A DNA stretch of 64,000 bases from Streptomyces sp. RFCAC02 (GTDB lineage: Bacteria; Actinomycetota; Actinomycetes; Streptomycetales; Streptomycetaceae), in NCBI RefSeq assembly GCF_004193175.1, contig NZ_SAUH01000001.1, positions 1,591,501-1,655,500 of the forward strand, written 5' to 3'. The position numbers and the translations under genes were made by a program. The first letter of the stretch is position 1. Each line of letters begins with the position of its first letter. The notes below the pieces were generated by a model, which ran no database searches, was not told the DNA's origin, and saw only the letters and a list, made by a program, of their open reading frames with translations. This document shows, piece after piece, positions 54,538 through 63,225 of this stretch.

Positions 54538-55866
54538 ATGAGGCTTGTGATCATCGGCGGCGGTGGGTTCCGCGTACCCCTGGTATACAGGGCGCTTCTG
54601 ACAGGCGGTCCCGATCGGCCCGGCGGTCGCCCGGACGAGGTGGTGCTGCACGACACGGACCCGGCGCGGGCCGGGGTGATCGCCGCGGTGCTCGCGGAGC
54701 TGGCGGCGGGGGTGCCGGGCGCGCCGCGCGTCCGGGTCGCGGAGGGCCTGGACGACGCGCTGCGCGGCGCGGACTTCGTGTTCTGCGCGATGCGGGTCGG
54801 CGGCACGGCGGGCCGCATCGCGGACGAGCGGGGGCCGCTGGCCGAGGGCCTGCTCGGGCAGGAGACGGTGGGCGCCGGCGGTGTCCTGTACGGGCTGCGG
54901 ACGGTGCCCGAGGCCCTGCGGATCGCCGAACGGGTGGCCGCGGTCGCGCCGGACGCGTGGGTCATCAACTTCACCAACCCGGCGGGCATGGTCACCGAGG
55001 CCATGTCGGGTGTGCTGGGGCACCGGGTCATCGGCATCTGCGACTCGCCGGTGGGTCTGGTGCGGCGTGCCGCGCGGGCGGCGGGCGCGGACCCGGACGA
55101 GGTGGCGTTCGCCTATGTCGGGCTGAACCACCTCGGGTGGCTGCTGTCGCTCACGCACCGGGGGAACGACCTGCTGCCGGGGCTGCTCGCGGACGACGCG
55201 GCGCTGGCGTCGTTCGAGGAGGGCCGGCTGTTCGGCGGCTCCCTGCTGCGGGCGCTGGGGTCGCTGCCCAACGAGTACCTGCACTACTACTACTTCGCGC
55301 GGGAGACGCGGGCGGCCGCGGGCTCGGCGGAACGGACGCGCGGGGAGTTCCTGGACCGGCAGCAGGGCGCGTTCTTCGCCGCGGCGGCGCACGAGCCGGG
55401 GCGCGCGCTGGAGTTGTGGGAGCGTGCGCGCCGGGAGCGGGAGGAGACGTACGGCGCGGAGGCGCGCGCCGCCGGGGGTGACACCCGGCCGCGCGACGCG
55501 GCCGATCTCGAGGGTGGCGGGTACGAGCATGTCGCGCTGGCGCTGATGCGGGCCATCGCCGGGGACCGCAGGACCCGGCTCGTCCTCAACGTCCGCAACG
55601 GCGGCACGGTCCCCGCGCTGCCGGTCCAGTCCATCGTGGAGACGGTGTGCGAGGTGGACGGCCAGGGCGCGCACCCGGTGCCGTGCGTGATGCCGGGGCT
55701 CGGCGAGACGGGCCTGATGCTCCAGGTCAAGGCCGTGGAGCGGGCCACGATCGACGCGGCGGTCACCCGTTCGCGTGACGCCGCGCTGCGCGCGCTGGCG
55801 CTGCACCCCCTGGTCGACTCGGTCACGGCGGCGGACCGCCTCCTGACCCGCGCCGGCTTCCGCTGA
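54538..55866 (+). CDS. Family 4 glycosidase (6-phospho-beta-glucosidase-like)
   Basis: A 442-residue GH4 enzyme, a family that uses NAD+ and a divalent metal in a redox-assisted hydrolysis. The NAD-binding loop is IGGGGFRVPLVYRAL, then NFTNPAG, the metal ligands Cys168 in GICDSP and His198 in NHLGW. The protein ends in the usual helical domain. No ribosome site is visible before the ATG. A TAGCTT -10-like sequence (54525-54530) ends eight bases upstream, so the mRNA may be leaderless. No PTS genes are adjacent, so the source of a phosphorylated substrate is unclear. Confidence 0.88.
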   Translation: MRLVIIGGGGFRVPLVYRALLTGGPDRPGGRPDEVVLHDTDPARAGVIAAVLAELAAGVPGAPRVRVAEGLDDALRGADFVFCAMRVGGTAGRIADERGPLAEGLLGQETVGAGGVLYGLRTVPEALRIAERVAAVAPDAWVINFTNPAGMVTEAMSGVLGHRVIGICDSPVGLVRRAARAAGADPDEVAFAYVGLNHLGWLLSLTHRGNDLLPGLLADDAALASFEEGRLFGGSLLRALGSLPNEYLHYYYFARETRAAAGSAERTRGEFLDRQQGAFFAAAAHEPGRALELWERARREREETYGAEARAAGGDTRPRDAADLEGGGYEHVALALMRAIAGDRRTRLVLNVRNGGTVPALPVQSIVETVCEVDGQGAHPVPCVMPGLGETGLMLQVKAVERATIDAAVTRSRDAALRALALHPLVDSVTAADRLLTRAGFR

Positions 55867-55903
55867 CGCGGGCGTCCGGCGAACGCGCCACCACTCGGCC
55901 GAT

Positions 55904-55934
55904 GGTCCCGCTCCGGTACGTCGGGAGCGGGACC
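55904..55934. terminator. Bidirectional hairpin between GH4 and MFS genes
   Basis: A perfect 11-bp stem (55904-55914 with 55924-55934) with a 9-base loop lies between two convergent genes. Confidence 0.65.
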
Positions 55935-55961
55935 GCGCACCCACGGCGGCCGTGACCGGCC

Positions 55962-57206
55962 TCAGTCGAGCACCATCGCCGTCGCCAGGGCGGGTCCCAG
56001 GGCGCCGCCCATCAGGTAGACGAGGGTGAAAAGACCGAGGGCGGTGGCGCGTTCGCGCCCGGGGACGGACGAGGCGGCCTCGGCGCCCTGGATCCCGTTG
56101 GCAGAGGTCGCCGTGAAGACGGCTGCGCCGATGGCGAGGAGCAGTGCGACCGCCCCGTGAGCGAGGGCGGCCGTGAGCGCGGCCAGCGCGCCCGCCGTGA
56201 GCAGGACCGCGCGTATCGCGTTCCGGCTCATGCGGGCCGCGTGCGCGGCGAAGGCCAGGGTGAGCGCCGAGCCGGCGAGCATGGCCGTCATCTGGCCCGT
56301 CGCCACCGCGCCGGCCGACCAGCCCGCCCGGTCGCCCAGCAGGTCCGGGATCGCGTAGAGCAGGGTGAAGTACGACGTGGACAGGCCGATGGTGACGAGG
56401 ACTGCGCCACGGAACCGGGGGGAGCGCAGGGCGACCGCCGGGACGGAGCCCTCCGGGCGGCGTCGGACGTGTACGGCCAGCAGGATCGTGGCGAGTACCG
56501 CCGGCACCATGGCGGGCAACGGGTTCGACGGCAGCAGGACGAGTCCGCCGGACAGCACGGCCAGCAGGACCGCGCCCCGGGTGTCGAAGCGCTCCTCCGG
56601 GGGCCGCGCGTGCCGGGCGCCGCGGCTCACCGCGGGCACGGCCAGGAGTGTGACCGCGAGGACGGACAGCGCGGCCCGCCAGGAGATCGCGCCGGTCAGA
56701 TGCTGGCCGAGCAGCGGTCCCACCGCGCCCAGCATCCCGGACCCAGCGCTGATCACGCCCATCCGGCGGACGGTGCCCGCCAGGTTCAGCGCGACGGCCA
56801 TCATGCCCGCGCCGCCCGCGGCCTGCGCGACACGGCCGGCCAGGGTGAGCGGCAGCCACGGGGACGTGGCGACCACCAGGGTGCCGGCGAGCACGAGCGC
56901 GGCTCCCAGCCACAGCGCCGGGCGGGTGCCGCGCCGGCGGATCAGCGCGCCCATCAGCGGTGTGGCGACGGCCAGGGCGAGCGCCGACAGGGTGACCAGC
57001 CACGACGCGGTCTCCGTGGACACCCCGAGCGACCGGCTCATGTCGCCGAGGATCAGGACCGGCGCGTTGTTGGCCGCGGCCACCGGAGTGGCCAGCAACG
57101 CCAGCCAGAGGACGGGGATCCGCGGGACGGCCTCACCGTGCCCGGCCGGCAGGCGCCGGCCGGGCGTGTCCGATCCGACTCCGGCCGTGCTGTCGGTGGC
57201 GCTCAT
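55962..57206 (-). CDS. MFS transporter
   Basis: A 414-residue major-facilitator protein with about 12 helices. The first helix begins VLWLALLATPVAAANNAPVLILGDMSRSLG and motif A is replaced by LIRRRGTRPALW. It ends abruptly after helix 12 (GGALGPALATAMVLD). It is translationally coupled to the nitroreductase gene upstream (ATGA at 57203-57206), and the pair is divergent from a MarR regulator. Drug or metabolite export is likely. The substrate is unknown. Confidence 0.85.
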   Translation of the reverse strand: MSATDSTAGVGSDTPGRRLPAGHGEAVPRIPVLWLALLATPVAAANNAPVLILGDMSRSLGVSTETASWLVTLSALALAVATPLMGALIRRRGTRPALWLGAALVLAGTLVVATSPWLPLTLAGRVAQAAGGAGMMAVALNLAGTVRRMGVISAGSGMLGAVGPLLGQHLTGAISWRAALSVLAVTLLAVPAVSRGARHARPPEERFDTRGAVLLAVLSGGLVLLPSNPLPAMVPAVLATILLAVHVRRRPEGSVPAVALRSPRFRGAVLVTIGLSTSYFTLLYAIPDLLGDRAGWSAGAVATGQMTAMLAGSALTLAFAAHAARMSRNAIRAVLLTAGALAALTAALAHGAVALLLAIGAAVFTATSANGIQGAEAASSVPGRERATALGLFTLVYLMGGALGPALATAMVLD

Positions 57207-57793
57207 ACGGCGGTCACGACCTCGTCGTAGCTGAGCCTCGGCAGCCGCGGGAACCAGGCGTCGGGGCCCGGGCGGCCTATGTTGACGACCATCAGCGGGA
57301 CGTGGTCCTCGTCCAGGAACTCCTTGCGCAGCCCTTCGGCGTCGTAGCCGGTCATCGGCCCCGCCGCGAGCCCGGCCGCCCGGACGCCGATCAGGAAGTA
57401 CGCGGCCTGCAGGGCGCCGTTCAGCGCGGCGGTCCGCTCACGCACCGGCCGTTCGGAGAAGTACGCGTCCTTCGCCTGCGGGGCATGGGGCACCAGCCGG
57501 GGCAGCTCCTCGTGGAACTCGTGGTCGGTGGCGAGCAGCGCGACCAGCGGAGCCGACCCGGTCTTGGCGCGGTTCCCCTCGTCCATGTGCGGCAGCAGCC
57601 GTGCGCGCGCCTCGGGCGTGCGGATGAGGACGACGCGCAAGGGGGCCGTGTTGAACGCGGTCGGACCGTACTTGACCAGGTCGTAGACGGCCCGCATCTG
57701 CGCGTCGGACACCGGCTCGGCGGTGAACGTGTTCGCGGTGCGGGCCGTGCGGAAGAGGAGGTCCTGGGCGGCGGGATCGAGCAGCAGGGGCAT
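57203..57793 (-). CDS. Nitroreductase-family protein (RutE/HadB-like)
   Basis: A 196-residue FMN-dependent reductase. The sequence VYDLVKYGPTAFNTAPLRVVLIRTPEAR and DEGNRAKTGSAPLVALLATD are typical of the malonic-semialdehyde-reductase/NAD(P)H nitroreductase subgroup. GGAG precedes the ATG at 57793. It could detoxify quinones, nitro compounds or semialdehydes. Together with the exporter downstream and the MarR gene opposite, it looks like a ligand-inducible stress unit. Confidence 0.87.
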   Translation of the reverse strand: MPLLLDPAAQDLLFRTARTANTFTAEPVSDAQMRAVYDLVKYGPTAFNTAPLRVVLIRTPEARARLLPHMDEGNRAKTGSAPLVALLATDHEFHEELPRLVPHAPQAKDAYFSERPVRERTAALNGALQAAYFLIGVRAAGLAAGPMTGYDAEGLRKEFLDEDHVPLMVVNIGRPGPDAWFPRLPRLSYDEVVTAV

Positions 57794-57842
57794 CGTGGGG
57801 CTCCAGACAGGCGGGCGACCGAGCAAATATTTCAATACTAGG

Positions 57843-57895
57843 TCTCTTAACGTTGAAGGAGATCACTCTTGCCCTTTCAACGTCAAGTCTCTTAA
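57843..57895. promoter_or_regulatory. Probable MarR operator region (inverted and direct repeats)
   Basis: TTAACGTTGAA (57847-57857) is mirrored by TTCAACGTCAA (57876-57886) at 10 of 11 positions. TCTCTTAA occurs at 57843-57850 and again at 57888-57895, 45 bp apart. The region is distinctly A/T-rich and lies between the divergent nitroreductase and MarR genes, so it probably carries both promoters and the regulator's sites. Confidence 0.6.
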
Positions 57896-57930
57896 GGTGA
57901 AATCAATTGAGCGCAGGAGGAGGTCCGTAC

Positions 57931-58437
57931 GTGGCCGATGCGGTGGATCTGATCGTCGGGCAGTGGCGCGAGGAACGGCCGGACCTGTCCGCCGCGCTGG
58001 AACCGATGGAGGTGATGGGGCGCATCCAGCGGATGCAGCGCGTCCACGAGCAGCACTTCAGGAAGCTGCGCGACGCGTTCGGCCTCGCCATGGGCGAGAT
58101 CGACATGCTCTTCACGCTGCGCCGCTCAGGGCCGCCCTACACGCTCACGGCCGGCGCCTTCCTCAAGGCGGCCATGGTGACCGCGGGCGCCGTCACGAAC
58201 CGGATCGACCGCCTGGAGGACAAGGGCCTGGTCGAGCGGGTGCGCGAGAGCGCCGACCGGCGTTCCGTGCAGATCCGCCTCACCGAGCACGGCAAGGCTG
58301 TCGCGGACGACATGATCACGACACATCTGCGGGAGTACGAGCGGATCCTCTCGGCGCTCGGCGCGCGGCAGCGCGAGCAGATCGCCTCGGGACTGCGCGC
58401 GATCCTCGAAGCACACGACGACACCACCCTCGCCTGA
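57931..58437 (+). CDS. MarR-family transcriptional regulator
   Basis: A 168-residue regulator. The GTG at 57931 follows AGGAGGAGG. The winged helix reads AGAFLKAAMVTAGAVTNRIDRLEDKGLVERVRESADRRSVQIRLTEHG, flanked by dimerisation helices. The N-terminus (VADAVDLIVGQWREERPDLSAALEPMEVMGRI) is typical of a Streptomyces subgroup. It should bind the repeat region upstream and control both itself and the nitroreductase-MFS unit. Confidence 0.9.
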   Translation: MADAVDLIVGQWREERPDLSAALEPMEVMGRIQRMQRVHEQHFRKLRDAFGLAMGEIDMLFTLRRSGPPYTLTAGAFLKAAMVTAGAVTNRIDRLEDKGLVERVRESADRRSVQIRLTEHGKAVADDMITTHLREYERILSALGARQREQIASGLRAILEAHDDTTLA

Positions 58438-58458
58438 CCGCCGACCGCACGTGCGGGA

Positions 58459-59370
58459 TCAGCGGCGGGGCGGTACCGGGACGCGTGCCAGGTCCTCCGC
58501 GACGGTGAGGTCGCCGTCGTAGCCGGCCTCGCGGGCCTCCCGCGCGAACGCCCCGGGGTCCGTGTAGCGCTGCGAGAAGTGCGTCAGCACCAGGTGCCGC
58601 ACGCCGGACTCGCTCGCCACGCGGGCCGCCTGGCCCGCCGTCAGGTGGCCGTACTCCCTGGCCAGCGCCTCGTCGGCGGCCAGGAAGGTGGACTCGATGA
58701 CCAGCAGGTCGCAGCCTTCGGCCAGCGCCCACACGCCGTCGCACAGCCGCGTGTCCATGACGAACGCGAACCGCTGGCCCGGCCGCGTCTCGCTGACCTC
58801 CGCCAGGGTGACGCCGCGCAGACTGCCCGCGCGGCCCAGCCGGCCCACGTCCGGGCCCGCGATGCCGTGCGCCGCGAGCCGGTCCGGCAGCATGCGGACG
58901 CCGTCCGGCTCGGTGAGCCGGTAGCCGAAGCACTCGACGGGGTGGGACAGCCGGTGCGCGGTGAGCGTGAAGCCGGCGATGCCGCTGACGGCCTGCGGCC
59001 CCTCCTCCGTGACCGGGGCCGGAACGACCTCGGCCGTCTCGTGGTACGGGGTGGCGTACCGCAGGCGGTCGAGGAACTCCCGGCCGCTCGCCGGGTGGTG
59101 GATCGGCACGGGGTGCGGGACGCGGTCGAGGTTGATGCGCTGGATCACCCCGGCGAGGCCGAGCGCGTGGTCGCCGTGGAAGTGGGTGACGCACACGCGG
59201 GTGAGGGAGGTCGCGGTGACCCCGGCGAGGGTCATCTGCCGCTGCGTGCCCTCGCCCGGGTCGAAGAGGATCGTCTCGCCGTCCCAGCGCAGGGCGTAGC
59301 CGTTGTGGTTGCGGTGCCGGGTCGGTACCTGGCTGGCGGTGCCGAGGACCACCAGTTCGCGGGCGGACAC
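58459..59370 (-). CDS. rnz: Ribonuclease Z
   Basis: A 303-residue metallo-beta-lactamase-fold endonuclease that matures tRNA 3' ends. The zinc motif HFHGDH is at residues 63-68, with further ligands in the region HLSHP-like ([12 protein letters not shown]), FVMDTRL and LTHFSQRY. The N-terminus [23 protein letters not shown] matches the family. The gene is on the same strand as the HIT protein gene upstream but is separated from it by a MITE. Confidence 0.92.
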   Translation of the reverse strand: MSARELVVLGTASQVPTRHRNHNGYALRWDGETILFDPGEGTQRQMTLAGVTATSLTRVCVTHFHGDHALGLAGVIQRINLDRVPHPVPIHHPASGREFLDRLRYATPYHETAEVVPAPVTEEGPQAVSGIAGFTLTAHRLSHPVECFGYRLTEPDGVRMLPDRLAAHGIAGPDVGRLGRAGSLRGVTLAEVSETRPGQRFAFVMDTRLCDGVWALAEGCDLLVIESTFLAADEALAREYGHLTAGQAARVASESGVRHLVLTHFSQRYTDPGAFAREAREAGYDGDLTVAEDLARVPVPPRR

Positions 59371-59421
59371 GGGCGCCGTGCACCCTTCCTGCGGATCGCG
59401 TACATACGGGCGCGGGCAGCG

Positions 59422-59590
59422 CTAGTGCCGCGTCAGGCAAGGTTCGCCCCGTCGCGTCGCCCGGCACGGCACCTCGCTGCGTTGCCGAATCGCGCGAATA
59501 CGACGGGTATGAGCTTCGATCCGGCGCCTTGCGATGCACCGCACCGGACGCCGCTCCTTGACGGGCAAACCTTGCCTGACGCGGCACTAG
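59422..59590. mobile_element. 169-bp MITE with perfect 23-bp terminal inverted repeats
   Basis: The element begins CTAGTGCCGCGTCAGGCAAG (59422 onward) and ends with the exact 23-bp complement at 59568-59590. It carries no gene. The CTAG at each end may be a target duplication or part of the repeats, as the palindrome makes the two indistinguishable. The inner sequence shows partial symmetry for a few more bases. The form fits a non-autonomous derivative of an insertion sequence, perhaps of the IS5 group, though that is a guess. Its right end touches the stop codon of the HIT gene (59591-59593). Confidence 0.85.
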
Positions 59591-59950
59591 TCAGCCGGGA
59601 GGCCACTCCAGGCCGCGTCCGCCGAGCACGTGCGCGTGGACGTGGAAGACGGTCTGCCCGGCGCCGCTGCCCGTGTTGAACACGACGCGGTAGCCGGTGC
59701 CCTCGATCCCGTCGCCTGCGGCGATCTCGCGGGCCTCGCGCATCATCACGGCCAGGACGTCGGGCGCGGCCTCGGCGAGGGCGGCGGCGTTCGGGTGGTG
59801 GGCGCGGGGGATCACGAGGACGTGCGTCGGTGCCTGCGGGTTGATGTCGCGGAAGGCGACGGTGGTGTCCGTCTCGCGGACGACGGTGGCGGGGACGTCA
59901 CCGGCCACGATCTTGCAGAACAGGCAGTCGGCCTGCGGTTCTCCCGCCAT
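59591..59950 (-). CDS. HIT-family nucleotide hydrolase
   Basis: A 119-residue histidine-triad protein. The catalytic motif His103-Val-His105-Ala-His107 is in VFHVHAHVLGGRGL, and the N-terminus CLFCKIVAGDVPATVV is typical of Hint/PKCI-type purine nucleoside phosphoramidases. A GTG at 59959 is an alternative start closer to AGGAGG. The coding sequence appears complete, and the MITE starts at the very next base after the stop. Confidence 0.92.
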   Translation of the reverse strand: MAGEPQADCLFCKIVAGDVPATVVRETDTTVAFRDINPQAPTHVLVIPRAHHPNAAALAEAAPDVLAVMMREAREIAAGDGIEGTGYRVVFNTGSGAGQTVFHVHAHVLGGRGLEWPPG

Positions 59951-60051
59951 CGGGTGCACGCCCTCCTCGGCGTCGGCGTCCGGAACGTTCTGCCGGGGAT
60001 GCTACCGCCTGCCGACGGCGTCCCCCGGGGGAGGACGCCGTCGGGCGGCCG

Positions 60052-61641
60052 TCAGGACGCGGCGGCCGGGGACGGGGTGATGACGCGGCCGGCGCGGTGC
60101 GGGGTGAGGGCGCCGTCGAGGAGGGCGGCGACGCCGTTCACCAGCACCGTCGAGAAGCCCGTGGAGAGCTGCCACGGCTCCTCGTACGTCGCGCGGTCGG
60201 TCACCGTCGCCGCGTCGAACACGGCGATGTCGGCCGCCGCCCCGACCCGCAGCACGCCCCGGTCCGCCGCCCGGATGCGCGCGGCGGGCAGGGACGTCAT
60301 CCGCCGCACCGCCTCCTCCAGCGGGAGCACGCCCCGCTCCCTGACGTACCGGCCCAGGACGCGGGAGAACGTGCCGAAGCTGCGCGGGTGCGGGCGGCCG
60401 GTGCGTTCGGCCGTCATCACCCAGCCGTCGCTGGCGACCGACACCCACGGGTGCCGCAGCACCGTCTCGACGTCCGCCTCGCTCATCGCGTGGTTGACGA
60501 TGCCGACGCCGAGGCGGTGGTGCTCCAGCACCCGCAGCGCCGCCTCCGCCGGGTCGGTGCCCTCGGCGCGGCCGATGTCCGCGAGGGAGCGGCCGACGCT
60601 GCCGCTGTAGCGGCCCTCGGGGAGCGCGGCGATGACGACGCCCTCCGGGTCGATGTCGCGGCCGAACCGCGCCCGCAGCTCGGCCGCGATCTTCTCCCTG
60701 ACCGGCGGGTCGGCGAGCCGGGCGAGTGTCGGCTCCACGCCGCCGTCGACGGCCCAGGCGGGCAGGCGGGACACGAGGCCGGTGCTCGACGCGGTGTACG
60801 GGTACACGTCGGCGGTGACGTCGACGCCGCGCTCGCGTGCGGCGTCGATCAGGGCGAGCGCCTCGGTGACGGCGCCGTGGTTCTCCGGCCCCATGGCCTT
60901 CAGGTGGGAGATCTCCAGGCGGGCGCCGCCGGCCTCGGCGGCGCCGATCGCCTCGCGCACGGCGTCGATGACGTGGAACGTCTCGTTCCGTATGTGTGTG
61001 GAGTAGAGCAGCCCGGCGGACGCGGCGGCGGCGACCAGCGCCCGCACCTCCTCGGGCGACGCGAACACGCCGGGCATGTAGATCAGGCCGGTGGAGAACC
61101 CGACCGCGCCCTGCCGGGCGGCCTGCGTGACGAGGTCGCACATGCGGCGCAGTTCGTCCTCGTTCGGCGGGCGGTCGTCCATGCCGAGGACGGCGAGGCG
61201 GATCGCGTTGTGCCCGACCTGGAGGGCGAGGTTCACGGCCGGGGCGACGCGCGTCATGGCCTCCCCGAAGCCGGCCGCGTCCCGCCACGTCCAGCTCAGC
61301 GCCGAGCCGTCCAGCACGCCGGAGCGCGGGCGTGTCCCGTCGGCGTCGAGCGGGAACGGCGAGTGCCCGCAGTTGCCGGTGACGAGGGTGGTGACGCCCT
61401 GCGTGATCTGCGTGTCGGCGCCCGGGTCGGGTTCGACGGCGAAGTCGGCGTGCGAGTGCAGGTCGATGAAGCCGGGGGTGACGGTCTGCCCGGTCGCGTC
61501 GATCTCGCGCCGCCCGGTCAGGCGGCCGGGGGACAGCGCGGAGATCCGGCCGCCCGTGACGCCCACCGACAGCCGGCGGCCCGGGGTCCCGGTGCCGTCG
61601 ACGACCGTGCCGCCGTTGATGACGATGTCGTGGTCGGTCAT
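60052..61641 (-). CDS. N-acyl-D-amino-acid deacylase (D-aminoacylase)
   Basis: A 529-residue amidohydrolase-superfamily enzyme that removes acyl groups from N-acyl-D-amino acids. The metal-binding HxH lies in TPGFIDLHSHADF, with further features GNCGHSPFP, YSTHIRNE, LEISHLKAMG and the catalytic Asp region SVASDGWVM. It is 13 bases downstream of a permease gene on the same strand with GGGGAGG before the ATG. The operon appears dedicated to uptake and use of D-amino-acid derivatives. Confidence 0.9.
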   Translation of the reverse strand: MTDHDIVINGGTVVDGTGTPGRRLSVGVTGGRISALSPGRLTGRREIDATGQTVTPGFIDLHSHADFAVEPDPGADTQITQGVTTLVTGNCGHSPFPLDADGTRPRSGVLDGSALSWTWRDAAGFGEAMTRVAPAVNLALQVGHNAIRLAVLGMDDRPPNEDELRRMCDLVTQAARQGAVGFSTGLIYMPGVFASPEEVRALVAAAASAGLLYSTHIRNETFHVIDAVREAIGAAEAGGARLEISHLKAMGPENHGAVTEALALIDAARERGVDVTADVYPYTASSTGLVSRLPAWAVDGGVEPTLARLADPPVREKIAAELRARFGRDIDPEGVVIAALPEGRYSGSVGRSLADIGRAEGTDPAEAALRVLEHHRLGVGIVNHAMSEADVETVLRHPWVSVASDGWVMTAERTGRPHPRSFGTFSRVLGRYVRERGVLPLEEAVRRMTSLPAARIRAADRGVLRVGAAADIAVFDAATVTDRATYEEPWQLSTGFSTVLVNGVAALLDGALTPHRAGRVITPSPAAAS

Positions 61642-61654
61642 GTGAGCCTCCCCG

Positions 61655-63121
61655 TCAGACCGTCTCGCCGAACAGGATCGCCGCGTACATCAGGCAGGCG
61701 GGGACCAGGACGAGGAAACCGGTGAGCATCATGTTGTTGAGCCGGTCGGAGCGGGCCAGGCCCATGGCGCCGACCATGTTGGCGTTGGGGAAGGGCCCGT
61801 ACGTGTCGGCCTTCGACGCGAAGAGCAGCACGATCACCCACGCCCCCGCGCCGACACCGACGTCGGCGGCCAGCCCTCCGAAGACCTGGTCGAGGAGCAC
61901 GACCTGCGCGGCCGTCGCGCCCGGCACGCCGACCCAGCCCAGCAGGCCGATGACCAGGGCGAACAGGAACGGCGGCATCCCGCCGAGGTCGTCGCCCCAG
62001 GTGTCGAGGACGACCTGGAACGGCGCGAGGTCGTCCACCACCTTGAACAGGGCCGCCAGCAGCCAGAACAGCAGGAACACGTCCACGAGCCGCGCCGCGC
62101 CCCGGTAGACCGTCCGCGCAGCCTCGGTCGGCGTCATCCCGCCGGCCAGGGCCGCCGCCACGCCCATCACCGGCAGCGCGAGCAGCGGGAACGCCGTGCC
62201 GGCCTCGGCCATCACCGCGTACACGACGCTCGCGACCAGGACCAGCGCGAACACGGCGGTCGCCCGCCTGCTGCGGCCGTCGGGCACGGCGTCCTCGGAG
62301 TCGCCGGTGATCTCCTCGTCGTGGAGGTCGCCGGTGCCCTCGGTGCGCCGCTGCATCCAGGGCACGATGAGCAGGCCGGCGACGACGGACAGGACGGCGA
62401 GCGGCCCGGCGCCGTGGATCAGGTAGGTGAGGTAGCCGACGTCGGCGGCGTCCATGATCGCGACGTTGGACCCGGCGAACGGCGCGAGGGCGAGCCCCGC
62501 GCAGCCGCCGATGAACATCATGGCGGCCGTCGCCGACCGCGTGAACCCGAGCCGCGCCACGATGGGCAGCAGCAGGGGCGCGGCGATGGCCAGGGCGCCG
62601 GCGAGGGTGCCGAGGCTCGCGACGAGCAGCAGACAGGACAGCATGACGCCGAGCGTCACGGCGGTGCGGTTCCGCTCGCCGACGACGCGCATCACGCCGC
62701 GCACGATCGTGGCCGCGACGCCGGTGGCGCGCAGGACCTCGCCGACTCCGGCGCCGAGCATGATGATGAGGCCGATCATCGTCACCTGGTCGGCGAGGGA
62801 CGCGCCGAGCATGTCGGCCGTCGCGCTCGGGCTCGGGTGGACGATCAGCAGCGCCGACACGATGGCCACGACGGTGGCGACCATGATGTCCATGCCGAGC
62901 AGGGCCAGGACGGCGTACAGCACGATCGGGACGAGGCCCCACAGGGTGGGGGCGTCGACGAACGGGCCGAGTACGGCCGACAGGACGAGTCCGGCGGCGG
63001 CGCAGACGGCGACCGCCCGGCGGCGGACGGCCGTACGTCCCGAGGGGGCGGGGGCGGGCCCTGGCGTGCCGGCCGGTGCGGTGGGCGGCCGGCCTGCGGG
63101 GACGAGATCCACGTCGCTCAT
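61655..63121 (-). CDS. Ion-coupled permease (GntP/DcuC/ArsB-NhaC-like superfamily)
   Basis: A 488-residue membrane protein with about 12 or more helices. The first cytoplasmic region is Pro/Ala-rich. Segments such as MIGLIIMLGAGVGEVLRATGVAATIV, GGCAGLALAPFAGSNVAIM and LLFASKADTYGPFPNANMVGAMGLA resemble carboxylate or amino-acid permeases of the ion-transporter superfamily. It sits between a PLP-enzyme gene and D-aminoacylase, so it probably imports an acyl-D-amino acid or D-amino acid. The substrate is inferred from context. Confidence 0.8.
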   Translation of the reverse strand: MSDVDLVPAGRPPTAPAGTPGPAPAPSGRTAVRRRAVAVCAAAGLVLSAVLGPFVDAPTLWGLVPIVLYAVLALLGMDIMVATVVAIVSALLIVHPSPSATADMLGASLADQVTMIGLIIMLGAGVGEVLRATGVAATIVRGVMRVVGERNRTAVTLGVMLSCLLLVASLGTLAGALAIAAPLLLPIVARLGFTRSATAAMMFIGGCAGLALAPFAGSNVAIMDAADVGYLTYLIHGAGPLAVLSVVAGLLIVPWMQRRTEGTGDLHDEEITGDSEDAVPDGRSRRATAVFALVLVASVVYAVMAEAGTAFPLLALPVMGVAAALAGGMTPTEAARTVYRGAARLVDVFLLFWLLAALFKVVDDLAPFQVVLDTWGDDLGGMPPFLFALVIGLLGWVGVPGATAAQVVLLDQVFGGLAADVGVGAGAWVIVLLFASKADTYGPFPNANMVGAMGLARSDRLNNMMLTGFLVLVPACLMYAAILFGETV

Positions 63122-63225
63122 GGGGTGTTCCTTCGGTGCGTGTGCTTGGTGCTGTGCGGTGGGGCTGTCGTTCGTTCCGTGCTTCCGTACGGCGGCGGGT
63201 GCGGGTGCCGGGGCGGGTGGGCCGG

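Noticed and set aside
59422..59590. Complete insertion sequence
   Set aside because: The element is only 169 bp and has no transposase reading frame, so it is classed as a MITE.
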